Source of the DNA: an uncultured bacterium | GTDB taxonomy: Bacteria > Bacillota > Clostridia > Lachnospirales > Lachnospiraceae | Length of the DNA stretch: 64,000 nt | Assembly (NCBI GenBank): GCA_945949875.1 | Contig: CAMFGH010000002.1 | Span: 1-64,000 of the forward strand | Reading direction: 5' to 3' | Shown here: piece by piece, positions 34,730 to 43,838 of the stretch | Numbering within the stretch: position 1 is the stretch's first letter | Layout of the letters: every line of letters starts with the position of its first letter | Position numbers and translations under genes: made by a program | Notes under the pieces: generated by a model | The model's database searches: none | What the model was told of the DNA's origin: nothing | The model's input: the letters and a program-made list of their open reading frames with translations, nothing else

Positions 34730-35728
34730 TTACTCATACACAGCCTGATCATAACGCATCATGGTCAGTTCTGAAAAATCTTTCTGATAGATAAGCTGTA
34801 TTCCTTCGCACATTTTTTTCAATGCATCAGCATAATCTGCTCCTGCAGCAAAAGACAACGGAACACCGCCACCAAAACGTGGATTGATTTCGATAAATTC
34901 CGGCTTTTTCTCACTTTCCCCATTTTCTTCCAGAAAACATTGTATAGTCATAGGCCCGATGACCCTGCCTTCTTTATTTAATGCCTCCAGAAGCTTTTCT
35001 GTCTCCCGGATCACGATTTCCTGTTTGACTGTCCTGCTCTTTGTGACTTCCCCGGAGCGCACCTCCAGTCGAATTCTTGGCACGATATAAACAGGATTCC
35101 CCTGCAGATCACACAACGCGTCGATGGTATATTCGGTTCCTGTTGCGCAGCTTTGAAGGATGGGTTTTTTTACATAATCTTTGAAAAACTCCAGTTCCTT
35201 GCGGTTCGATATCCGAAATACTCCTTCGCTCCCCATGCCATCAAGCGGCTTGATGATCAAAGGGTAGCTGCAAGTTTTCCGTTCACATCCATCAGAAGGA
35301 ATGATATTTCGGTTGTCCCGGGACATAAGCTCCTCCATCTCCATGGGAGAAAAGGTATGGGGTGCAGGAATTCCATACTTTTCAAAAAAAGCTGCTGTCC
35401 TCATTTTGTCATTACATATGTCTATTACCGGTTTTTCCGACAAGATCAGCTTCACTCCAATCTCCTCAAACCTGCTTCTTGCATCATTCAAATAAGAAAA
35501 TTCCAGTTCAAACAAGGGAATCAGTAAATCGATTTTTTCCTCTCTGCAAATCTTAAGCAAAGTCTCCACATAGCCATCTTCCTTGCATCTTGGAATCTGA
35601 TAAAACCCATCCACAAAATGCCTGGCAGGATTCTGCAGGGATGCATCCACACCAATCACACGAAACCGTGTCTTCAGATGCTCTATGAGCTGTATTCTTT
35701 TTCCGATAGAGGTCAATAAAAGATTCAT
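34730..35728 (-). CDS. ATP-grasp ligase-like enzyme (PylC/CarB type)
   Basis: A 332-residue protein with a Rossmann-like N-terminus (MNLLLTSIGKRIQLIEHL, VIGVDASLQNPARHF) and an ATP-grasp domain: KMRTAAFFEKYGIPAPHT, LIIKPLDGMGSEGVF, and the metal-binding strand PEFIEINPRFGGGVP. It should couple ATP hydrolysis to an amide or ester ligation. The start at 35728 has AAAGGAG at 6-nt spacing and fits the fold; extension to 35770 is unsupported. It lies between pseF and a CotH gene. Similar ATP-grasp genes occur in nonulosonate and capsule loci; amino-acyl or carbamoyl modification of a sugar is a guess. Confidence 0.85.
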   Translation of the reverse strand: MNLLLTSIGKRIQLIEHLKTRFRVIGVDASLQNPARHFVDGFYQIPRCKEDGYVETLLKICREEKIDLLIPLFELEFSYLNDARSRFEEIGVKLILSEKPVIDICNDKMRTAAFFEKYGIPAPHTFSPMEMEELMSRDNRNIIPSDGCERKTCSYPLIIKPLDGMGSEGVFRISNRKELEFFKDYVKKPILQSCATGTEYTIDALCDLQGNPVYIVPRIRLEVRSGEVTKSRTVKQEIVIRETEKLLEALNKEGRVIGPMTIQCFLEENGESEKKPEFIEINPRFGGGVPLSFAAGADYADALKKMCEGIQLIYQKDFSELTMMRYDQAVYE

Positions 35729-35809
35729 CCGCTTCTCCTTTATCCCGCAACATTGTCTATGATGCATCAATTCAATTCCATTCCATGCCAGGTCAAAAAT
35801 ACAGGAAAT

Positions 35810-36493
35810 CTACTTCATCGCCTGATATTTTATCTCCGCAATCTTCCAGTCGGATTCATTGTCGATATCCTGTACTTCCATTTCATCAACCACATAAGGC
35901 AGGATACTCCCCAGCATCAGCTTCTTGTTTTCCTTATAAGCCGGTACCTTAAAGCAGTAAAACTGCCCCACATCATGATATTCCTTCTCCAGATCCTGGG
36001 ATCTGCTGTCAATATATTCCAGATATTTGAATTCCAGCTGTCCGTTTCGGATTACCATGGCACGCTGAGGCGGATAGGAAAACTGCACCACCGGGATCAG
36101 TGTATCTGCATCAGATGCTTCCAGCTGGCCCATGGCATCCTTTATCTTTTCAGCAGTTACAAAAGGTGCTGTGGGATAAATGCAGCATGCCACATCAAAA
36201 AACTGCCCCCGTTTTTCGTATTCGTCGATCACTTCCAACAGCACGTCATTGGTTGTGGCAAAATCCCCGGCTGTTTTTTCACTTCTGTAAAAGGGCACCT
36301 TGGCACCATACCTTTTCGCAATCTCTGCGATTTCTTCATCCTCTGTGGATACCATCACTTCATCAAACAATCCACTGGCAACCGCAGCTTCAATGGAATA
36401 GGCCAAAATCGGTTTGCCTAAAAAAGGCTTGATATTTTTCCGTGGAATTCTTTTGCTGCCACCACGGGCAGTAATAATCGCTAAACGTTTCAT
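35810..36493 (-). CDS. pseF: Pseudaminic acid cytidylyltransferase
   Basis: A 227-residue enzyme activating a nonulosonic acid with CTP. Motifs: IITARGGSKRIPRKNIKPF (the nucleotide loop of CMP-sugar synthetases), then VMVSTEDEEIAEIAKRYGAKVPFYRS and CIYPTAPFVTAEKI, the PseF-type wording rather than NeuA. It starts with an ATGA overlap onto the membrane gene at 36490-37950. Pathway partners pseI and pseG lie 4-7 kb downstream in the same orientation. Confidence 0.9.
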   Translation of the reverse strand: MKRLAIITARGGSKRIPRKNIKPFLGKPILAYSIEAAVASGLFDEVMVSTEDEEIAEIAKRYGAKVPFYRSEKTAGDFATTNDVLLEVIDEYEKRGQFFDVACCIYPTAPFVTAEKIKDAMGQLEASDADTLIPVVQFSYPPQRAMVIRNGQLEFKYLEYIDSRSQDLEKEYHDVGQFYCFKVPAYKENKKLMLGSILPYVVDEMEVQDIDNESDWKIAEIKYQAMK

Positions 36494-37950
36494 GCTATTT
36501 CCTCTTTCTTACGTGCTTTCCGAAGTACCATAACCAGTGTACCAATAAAACCTGCCAAAGAGACAACCTGTAACAAATACCAAGTTGTTCCCGCATATCC
36601 GGCAATTACAGCGCCGGTTGCTGCTCCATAGCTGACCACATCCTCTAAACTGTAACATCTTACAAAGTCCATACCATATAACAGATTAGCGATTAAATAA
36701 CCACTACATAAAAGCGTCAGCACAAACATGCCCAGTCCATAGTAACGGCTGTATTCTGCCCAGTTTCTTTTCACCACCTGATAAGTCAGACAAATCAACA
36801 TGGAAAAAAGTAAGGTTGGCACCAAAAGCAGATGCCATGGAGCCTGCATAGAGGTAATGATTCCAGCCAGAGCAGGTACCGTTCTGGCAATAGCATCCCA
36901 TGGGAAGCAAAGCAGAGAACCACACATAAACACTGCTCCCACGATCAGTAAAACCAAACCCTTCTTTTTCTCCTGCTTTTCCACCTTGTCACTATAAATA
37001 AGCAGCAGATATAGAAATGCAATCACCCCTGCCAGCATGGTGATACCCAGACCAATAGGTGCTGCTTCAGATATTCCCTGTGTCCCGAAATCATGAGAAG
37101 GGCCGGCCTGGTAGAAGCCCATAAAAAGCTGCGCCACCTGAAGTCCTTTCTCCTGGATTCTCTGTCCGGCAAATGGGTTGAGCACAAACTGACCGGATTT
37201 TACATAATAGAAAGCGGTATATAAATATGCCACATTCCATACCATAAAAGAAACTGCCGTCTTCCCAAGACTAGCCAGGAAAGCTTTTTCTTTCCATTTC
37301 TTCACAGCGATGAATAAAGCAATCACCAGGGTAATACATACCACCACAAAGGCAAACATTTGTGCATGTAATACTCCGGTAAGCCCCAGCGTCAGCAACA
37401 CCCATCCGGGTATTTTTTCTTCTTCCATGCTGCCCAGGAGTAATTCATATACGCCCACGATAACCAAAGGGATAAATAAAATTGCCAATACTTCTCCCAA
37501 TTCTGTTTCCCCATATAACAAAGCACATCTATAAATCGCTGTACAATAAACTGCAGCTCCCAACAGTCCTGTATATGTATCTTTCCAAATACGCTGAAAA
37601 CTATAATATGCCACCAACACGGTGAACACGTTCACCAGTAAAAGCATTCCACGGAAAGCTGCCTGTACAGAAAAACCAAGCATCCGAAGTGCCACTGCTA
37701 CGTAAAGGAAAGTATCTCCATATTGATGTGCAAAAGACAGTCCTGCCGGATCTATCCATTCCGGTTTTGCCCACATGGTGATGCCAAACTGTCTGATTCC
37801 TTCCACCAAAGCTTCCACGCGGCTAAGCTGTTGATACAGTTTTGTTCCTACTACCAAAAAGTCAGTCAGAAGTGGCAGTGATGTGACAATCATAAGTGCC
37901 ACACAGCCTAACATAATATTGATTTTCTTTTGATCTCTTTTCATTTCCAT
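36490..37950 (-). CDS. PTPS-related (YfhO-like) membrane protein, shortened form
   Basis: A 486-residue protein with about eleven helices. It keeps the core of the large paralogues next to it: SRVEALVEGIRQFG, QYGDTFLYVAVALRMLGF, and the later GQRIQEKGLQVAQLFMGF. It lacks their N-terminal extracytoplasmic jelly-roll-like region and long C-terminal tail. It overlaps the 795-residue paralogue by 1 bp (TAATG) and pseF by 4 bp. PTPS-related proteins are GT-C-like; I infer a role in glycan transfer or modification, perhaps as a partner of the large paralogue. Confidence 0.72.
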   Translation of the reverse strand: MEMKRDQKKINIMLGCVALMIVTSLPLLTDFLVVGTKLYQQLSRVEALVEGIRQFGITMWAKPEWIDPAGLSFAHQYGDTFLYVAVALRMLGFSVQAAFRGMLLLVNVFTVLVAYYSFQRIWKDTYTGLLGAAVYCTAIYRCALLYGETELGEVLAILFIPLVIVGVYELLLGSMEEEKIPGWVLLTLGLTGVLHAQMFAFVVVCITLVIALFIAVKKWKEKAFLASLGKTAVSFMVWNVAYLYTAFYYVKSGQFVLNPFAGQRIQEKGLQVAQLFMGFYQAGPSHDFGTQGISEAAPIGLGITMLAGVIAFLYLLLIYSDKVEKQEKKKGLVLLIVGAVFMCGSLLCFPWDAIARTVPALAGIITSMQAPWHLLLVPTLLFSMLICLTYQVVKRNWAEYSRYYGLGMFVLTLLCSGYLIANLLYGMDFVRCYSLEDVVSYGAATGAVIAGYAGTTWYLLQVVSLAGFIGTLVMVLRKARKKEEIA

Positions 37951-40337
37951 TACACGCTTTCTGCCTTTCTTTGAAGCTCTATATTCTCACTACGTACCAA
38001 ATCATTCTTCTGAAACTCTGCTTTGCTTATCCCGGAACGTTTCCAAATCCATAATCCTGCCAGACACAACAGGCTAAGCAAAGATATCACTTCTGACACT
38101 CGGTAATACCAGGGACTTACAAATCCCACTTTGATATGCCCCTTATACTCACCCGGAATCCTTACAGATACCACATGGTTTTCTCCCGGAGCCACCTGTA
38201 ATAGCGTACCGGAATCCACATCCTCCGCTTGATACCCTCGGTAATACAGCATTGGAAGCTGTACAGTCTGGTCATCCACACCAGCATTCTCCACCATCAT
38301 GTCCACCTGCAGTGCTTTCTTCTGATAGGATTCCACCGTCACCGATTCCGGATAACCCACCTGTCCCTCTTTCAGGAGACTTTCATCTGTATCCACAGGC
38401 AAATACTCCCTTCCGGATAAATAGGAATTGCCCATACCATGATTGTCATAAAGATAATAGAAAGATGCTGAATTCAACAAATCACTAAAGAAAATTCCGG
38501 TAGGCAAAAGTACCAGCAGAAGTGTTATTCCAACATAAGCCTTCCACTCCCTATTTCCCAGATTCTTTTTTATCCAATCCCAGGTGATGCATCCAATCAC
38601 TGTAAGAAAAAGAGCTGCCATTTCCAATAATCTGGTTGGATACTGTAGTGCTGATATCAGTCTTTGCATTACGCCGCCCAGACTGTGTAACAAATCCCAA
38701 GGGAAGTATACAGACGACATCCACAAACACAGAATCCCTAATACAGCGCAGCTTAATGCCCATTTTCTATCCACTGCCACGCCGGAAACACCTTCCATAT
38801 GCTTTCCACAGGCATCCGGTTCCATGATAGCTTTCTCATGTTGGCCGCTTCGCGGTCTGCCACAGTACCATACATACCAGAAACACACCAGCACAAAGAT
38901 CAGTCCTATTCCCAAAGAAAAAGGAATCTCTCCTGCCATGCCGCCTGAAACATCGCTATCCCTGGAACCTGCAAAGTGGAACAAGCCCAAAAGCTGTGGC
39001 ACCAAGCTGCCATATCCTTGTATGGTTCGGGTATATACATTATCGCTGGTTATGATCAGCTTTTCATGCATCATATAGTCCAGGAACGGCACCAGAAACC
39101 AGGCATTTATCAGGATTGTCACTCCAACCGCCTTTATGCCCGCCAGCAGCGTTTCTTTTCGGCATACATTCCGGATATAAATCAAACACAATAGGAGACC
39201 AAACAGTGCTGCCAATTCACAGGTAAGCACATGACACTGTATGATGCCGGTCATAGCTATTACCAAAATGAGCCAAACATTTTTGTATTCTTTCTTTGCT
39301 GTATCCTCTGTCAATAATCTCCACAAACCATAAAACAGCAGTGGCAAAAAAATCATAGCTGTATACTGGCCCAGATGGTCCTTCAGGTACATACAGATAA
39401 ACCGATACATATTGAGGGTATATAAAGCACTTCCGAAGACGCCGATATACCGGTTTTGAAACATTCTGGAAAAGCTAAAATAGGCCACCAGCACCGTAGC
39501 GCAGTTGACCAGAAATTTATAAAACAAATATGTTGCCCCCATAGGGAATCCCATGATTCGTAAAAGGGCAGGCAGATACAGAAACGTATCACAGTAAAAA
39601 ATACCTGTTGCGTACCCATGCCCCTGCAGCCAGCCGGGCTGAATACGTACCGGAAACTGACCGGAAAGGAGGCCTTCTTTGATTCCTTCCACACGAAGTA
39701 GATGATATACGGTATCCGCTCCGGCAATCACATACCCTGAAAACAGCGGCACAGATGCAAGGACTACCATTCCACCCAGGCATATAACCAGAGTTCTATC
39801 AGAGATATCATACTCCTTCCATTTTCTGCCTATGGAAAGATACAGCCCATCCAATGTACCGAACACCAGAAGCCAAAAGGTAAACCACATGATGTTTCCC
39901 AGCTTAGACTGAGCCACTTGTGCCCCCAGTACACTGACCGATCCACCCTCGGCCAGAGTCACTCTGATTTGTGCCTCTTCGATACTTTCTTTTATCCAGA
40001 CCATGGTTTCTGCTTCCTGCAACCCACTGTAGAGCATACAGGTATTGCCAAGCAGTCCTCTGTAAGAAACATTTTTCCCTGTGATGGTCCAGACATTCAG
40101 GCAATCCTGCTCTGTTTGATAATGCAGTACAGCTTTATAGATTCCGGGTTTCAGCGCAAAGGAAGAACTCTCGAAAGAAACCTGTCCTTCCTCATTTTCA
40201 ACCATTTGAAACTGCTCGTTTCCAATATCTATTTGCTGCTTGGGCGTTACCAATCCCACCAGACAACACAGCAGAACGATACACTGCACGAAAGGAATCC
40301 ATATCCACTTTTTATGCAAGCTCAGTCCATTTCTCAT
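37950..40337 (-). CDS. PTPS-related (YfhO-like) large membrane protein
   Basis: A 795-residue protein. After one helix, residues about 35-130 form an extracytoplasmic beta-rich region. A polytopic core follows with FSGYVIAGADTVYHLLRVEG, GQFPVRIQPGWLQGHGY and YCDTFLYLPALLRIMGF. After about twelve helices come a second outside domain (about 640-750) and a final helix. The ADTVYH-RxEG and Y-D-x-FL motifs recur in its paralogues at 40386, 57087 and, in part, 36490. The start lies within a duplicated 25-bp sequence. A lipid-linked-sugar transferase role is inferred from GT-C-like topology. Confidence 0.78.
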   Translation of the reverse strand: MRNGLSLHKKWIWIPFVQCIVLLCCLVGLVTPKQQIDIGNEQFQMVENEEGQVSFESSSFALKPGIYKAVLHYQTEQDCLNVWTITGKNVSYRGLLGNTCMLYSGLQEAETMVWIKESIEEAQIRVTLAEGGSVSVLGAQVAQSKLGNIMWFTFWLLVFGTLDGLYLSIGRKWKEYDISDRTLVICLGGMVVLASVPLFSGYVIAGADTVYHLLRVEGIKEGLLSGQFPVRIQPGWLQGHGYATGIFYCDTFLYLPALLRIMGFPMGATYLFYKFLVNCATVLVAYFSFSRMFQNRYIGVFGSALYTLNMYRFICMYLKDHLGQYTAMIFLPLLFYGLWRLLTEDTAKKEYKNVWLILVIAMTGIIQCHVLTCELAALFGLLLCLIYIRNVCRKETLLAGIKAVGVTILINAWFLVPFLDYMMHEKLIITSDNVYTRTIQGYGSLVPQLLGLFHFAGSRDSDVSGGMAGEIPFSLGIGLIFVLVCFWYVWYCGRPRSGQHEKAIMEPDACGKHMEGVSGVAVDRKWALSCAVLGILCLWMSSVYFPWDLLHSLGGVMQRLISALQYPTRLLEMAALFLTVIGCITWDWIKKNLGNREWKAYVGITLLLVLLPTGIFFSDLLNSASFYYLYDNHGMGNSYLSGREYLPVDTDESLLKEGQVGYPESVTVESYQKKALQVDMMVENAGVDDQTVQLPMLYYRGYQAEDVDSGTLLQVAPGENHVVSVRIPGEYKGHIKVGFVSPWYYRVSEVISLLSLLCLAGLWIWKRSGISKAEFQKNDLVRSENIELQRKAESV

Positions 40338-40371
40338 ACTCTACTCACAGTCCATTTCTATACTCTGCTCA
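40323..40371. repeat. 25-bp tandem duplication covering a start codon
   Basis: 40323-40347 holds the ATG of the 795-residue membrane protein. 40348-40371 is a copy with one base deleted and one changed, which destroys the equivalent ATG. Confidence 0.8.
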
Positions 40372-40385
40372 AAACGCTTTTCACC

Positions 40386-42749
40386 TTAGTCAGCTCTTTC
40401 AGCCTGACTGGCTCTTTTCATCTTGCCATCTCTTTGCATCCAGACAAGCCAAATGACAAATCCTATCAAAGTAATAACAGAAATCCAATCTGCCACATGC
40501 CAGTACCACTGACCGTCAAAATCGATCACCACTGTCCCCTGATAATGAGCCGGTAATTGCACCCGAAGAATTCCTTCATCGCCGATTACAATAGGAAGCT
40601 GCTCTCCGGTGGCACGATCTACTGCATGATATCCAATGTAGTACAACAGGTTTGCTTCCAGATAGCTTTCTTTATCTCCCTGATTTGCACAGGGAATTTC
40701 CATGTGGCTGTATTCTTTCTCATACTCACCAAAAGTTACATTTTCTCCGGCTATTAGCCTGTTATAAGGCAAATTTTTCAAATTTTCTATATCGGTATCC
40801 ATGATCAGATATTCCATACCGCTGACCATTTCGCTACCCATAGCCTCCGGGTTGCGAAGTCCTGACCAGAATTTATGAATCAAATCATCATCCATAAAGA
40901 AGATTGCTGTAAAAAGTGTTAAAATCAGAATCGATCCTGACCAAATGGCAACCATCTTTTTATGGTTCTCTTCCATAAACAATTTCAGTAATACACATCC
41001 CACAATGGTAAAACTGATGCTTACGATTACCAGAAAACGGTAAGGGAATTGTATACTGGAAATCACTTTTTCAAACACAGTTGCGCTGGATGCTATGGCT
41101 TCCCAAGGGAAAATATGTAAGCAGAAGGCCGAAGCTAATGTTCCAAGGCATACTGCCATTTTCCCCATTCCCCAATACTCACTCCTTTGATACTTTTCAC
41201 GATACAGAATCCATACATAATAAAATGCAATGGCACTCAGGAGAAAGGCCATACCCATACCAAAAGGTCGTACATTTCTCATCCCTTCGTAAATCATGTA
41301 GGCTTCCGCGCCTGCCCACTGGAACAGCGATAACAGCTGTGCCACAAACAATCCTTTGTACTGGATATGATTCACAAAGTTAAATACACGCATCTCCAGA
41401 TGCATGCTGTAATCCAAAAATGGTACCAAAAACCAAAGGGATAACAGCACTGATATAACAGCTGCAATGGCAAGAGTCCAGAATGTTTCTTTACGGAAGG
41501 TTCTCTTCCAAAGCACAACACATATGATGATGGTAAAAAGGCAGGCAAACTCTAAGCTCAACACGTGAGATAAGACCAGTCCGGAATACCCGATAATCAA
41601 TATCACGATGTTCTTCTTTTCTTTTGCCCTTTCTTTATCTTCTCCAAAAATCTGCCACAGACCATAGCAGATTACCGGGAAGAAAGTCATGGCTGTATAC
41701 TCACCCACTGCACCACGCATATAAATATTGTATAAGCGGTACAAAGATAACGTATAAATAGCAGTACCAAAAAGTCCCACTGCTTTACTCTTAAACATAT
41801 TTTTGAAACAGTAATAGCACACAAATACTGTTATAAAGTTGAGCAGCACAACACCCATCTTGTAACTTTGCATCAGGTCAAATCCCAATAAATGGAGCAG
41901 TGCTGTAGGCCAGAGGAACACATCCCCATACATAATGGAAACTGGATATCCCAGACCATTTAACCAGTTGGGATGCATTCTGGCAGGGAACTGTCCTGCT
42001 TTCCATGCCTGCACGATTCCTTCAATACGGGTGAAATGGAAGTACACATCGTCATCCAAATGAATGTAGTCGATAAACATGGGATAGGAAGCCAGCACTC
42101 CGATCACGATCAGCCAGAATCCCACCTTTTTCGTACTGATTTCTGCCTTTTGAAAGCTCTTATGAATCCACATCCAGAGCAGCAGATCCACAACCCCTGC
42201 AAAAAGAAGGAAATAAACCAGATATATTCCATACTGAAGACCGGTCTGCTGTAAGGTGATTCCCCGAAGCCAGAGCGCGCCGGCACCGGTATAGTAAATC
42301 TTGATTCGTAAAGAGTCGGTATCGTTCTTTAACCGAAAGGTAACCCCTGTAGAATTGGTCTTGTCCCGGTCATGAAGAGAAAACGCATTTACCAGCAGCT
42401 CCCCATAGCCAAGACTATCATCCTCTATCTTACAAACCTGTTCCCCTGTGCCTTCAAATTGAAGTTCCACACGGTACAATCCCTTTTTCAGAGAAAGCGG
42501 ACCTGTACTAAGGCAGATATCCCCTTCCATACCGCTCAGTTCATCGATATAGAAATCCCCATTCTCCTGAAATTCACCTGCATAAATCTCATAATCATTT
42601 TGAGAAAAACTGATTACTTCTTTCTGTTCAAAGCTCTTTACAAGCAAAAATACTAAAACAAGTGCTTCTAACAAAAAGAGAATGCCCCAAATCAGATTCC
42701 CTTTTATTCTATTTTCTTTTCTTACTTCACTCTTTATTTTACTTTCCAC
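40386..42749 (-). CDS. PTPS-related (YfhO-like) large membrane protein
   Basis: A 787-residue paralogue of the protein at 37950-40337 with the same order: N-terminal helix, beta-rich outside domain, polytopic core with YIHLDDDVYFHFTRIEG, GQFPARMHPNWLNGLGY and YGDVFLWPTALLHLLGF, QYKGLFVAQLL, then an outside C-terminal domain and last helix. It starts at a GTG and overlaps the upstream GT2 gene by 11 bp, implying coupled translation. Its triple Asp (LDDDVY) in the first loop is the strongest acidic motif of the set and the best candidate for a metal or phosphate site. Confidence 0.8.
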   Translation of the reverse strand: MESKIKSEVRKENRIKGNLIWGILFLLEALVLVFLLVKSFEQKEVISFSQNDYEIYAGEFQENGDFYIDELSGMEGDICLSTGPLSLKKGLYRVELQFEGTGEQVCKIEDDSLGYGELLVNAFSLHDRDKTNSTGVTFRLKNDTDSLRIKIYYTGAGALWLRGITLQQTGLQYGIYLVYFLLFAGVVDLLLWMWIHKSFQKAEISTKKVGFWLIVIGVLASYPMFIDYIHLDDDVYFHFTRIEGIVQAWKAGQFPARMHPNWLNGLGYPVSIMYGDVFLWPTALLHLLGFDLMQSYKMGVVLLNFITVFVCYYCFKNMFKSKAVGLFGTAIYTLSLYRLYNIYMRGAVGEYTAMTFFPVICYGLWQIFGEDKERAKEKKNIVILIIGYSGLVLSHVLSLEFACLFTIIICVVLWKRTFRKETFWTLAIAAVISVLLSLWFLVPFLDYSMHLEMRVFNFVNHIQYKGLFVAQLLSLFQWAGAEAYMIYEGMRNVRPFGMGMAFLLSAIAFYYVWILYREKYQRSEYWGMGKMAVCLGTLASAFCLHIFPWEAIASSATVFEKVISSIQFPYRFLVIVSISFTIVGCVLLKLFMEENHKKMVAIWSGSILILTLFTAIFFMDDDLIHKFWSGLRNPEAMGSEMVSGMEYLIMDTDIENLKNLPYNRLIAGENVTFGEYEKEYSHMEIPCANQGDKESYLEANLLYYIGYHAVDRATGEQLPIVIGDEGILRVQLPAHYQGTVVIDFDGQWYWHVADWISVITLIGFVIWLVWMQRDGKMKRASQAERAD

Positions 42750-43770
42750 GTAATTTCTTCTTCCACTTTCTGGCTGTATTTAAAGCCACATAATATAAAT
42801 AAAAACCCAGATTGCTCTTCATATGAAGGGCTGCCAGTTTCTTTTCCTCAGCCCCGATTTTCTCCTGATAGTACTCATTTTTCTGGAAATCAGGGAAATA
42901 TTTCTTCATGCCATCCCGCAACTCTGCCAGGAAAGATAGCTTACGATGCTTTACCCCTGACATGTAGGAAAATAAAGTTGTGATATAATACAGTTCCGCA
43001 AAGCGAAATTCTATTTCAGCCCGATATTCTTTCAGAAAGTCTCTGGAGGCACACTCCATTACCAGCAGTTCGCAGGATTTCATCCGGTCTCTGCACTTTG
43101 CTTCGGAAATATAATGGACCGTGGAAACGTTGTGCTGATAATAGTAATACATTGGCTCATTAATCTTTTCAAAACGCTTACAGTAAAGCATCCAGACTGT
43201 ACCTGCACAGTTATCTTCATAAAAGATTCCTTCCGGGAAATTCAGTCCATGCTCCTGTATCATGCTGTGCCGATATACCTTGATCACCATGCTTCCCGGC
43301 CGCATGGCCAGTTTTTTGTGCTGTTCCAGAGTGCATGGTCCCGTCTGCTCATCCGTATTATTCCGGATAATAGTTCCCACTTCCATGGTGTGTTCCGAAA
43401 CCAGATTGTAATCGCAGCCAACCACATCCGCACCGGTTTCTTCTGCTTTTCCAATCAGCTTCTCATAAAAATCCGGTGTGACCCAGTCGTCACTGTCGAT
43501 AAAACCGATCCATTCTCCGGACGCTATCTTTAAGCCTTCATTCTTTGCACCGCCCTGTCGCTTATTCTGACTGTAATGGATCACCTTAAAACGTTCCGGA
43601 TAATCAAACTCATAGCGACGTAATATCTCCAGGGAGTTATCCGTAGATGCATCATCCACAGCAATAATCTCTAAATCCTTTAAAGTCTGATGAATCAGAG
43701 AGTTCAAACAATATTCTAATTTTCCATCTCCGGCCATGTTATAAACCGGTACGATTACGCTGCATTTCAT
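42739..43770 (-). CDS. Family 2 glycosyltransferase (soluble GT-A)
   Basis: A 343-residue cytoplasmic transferase opening with CSVIVPVYNMAGDGKLEYCLNS. The nucleotide site reads IAVDDASTDNSLEIL and the metal motif GFIDSDDWVTP. After the GT-A domain comes a helical tail of about 100 residues without a membrane helix. GGAGAGAATAG precedes the ATG. It follows the ABC flippase gene and overlaps the GTG start of the PTPS-related gene. It probably extends the lipid-linked repeat unit before flipping; donor and linkage are unknown. Confidence 0.9.
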   Translation of the reverse strand: MKCSVIVPVYNMAGDGKLEYCLNSLIHQTLKDLEIIAVDDASTDNSLEILRRYEFDYPERFKVIHYSQNKRQGGAKNEGLKIASGEWIGFIDSDDWVTPDFYEKLIGKAEETGADVVGCDYNLVSEHTMEVGTIIRNNTDEQTGPCTLEQHKKLAMRPGSMVIKVYRHSMIQEHGLNFPEGIFYEDNCAGTVWMLYCKRFEKINEPMYYYYQHNVSTVHYISEAKCRDRMKSCELLVMECASRDFLKEYRAEIEFRFAELYYITTLFSYMSGVKHRKLSFLAELRDGMKKYFPDFQKNEYYQEKIGAEEKKLAALHMKSNLGFYLYYVALNTARKWKKKLRGK

Positions 43771-43838
43771 CTATTCTCTCCTAACATCATCCTTCGCTTC
43801 ACATTACAAAACACTCGTATTACGTTTCAATATAAGCT

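Noticed and set aside
30207-36493. Legionaminic or N-acetylneuraminic acid pathway
   Set aside because: SANHN in the synthase, a PseG rather than NeuC-type hydrolase, and PseF-style wording favour the pseudaminic branch; kept as a lesser alternative because PseB is not seen.
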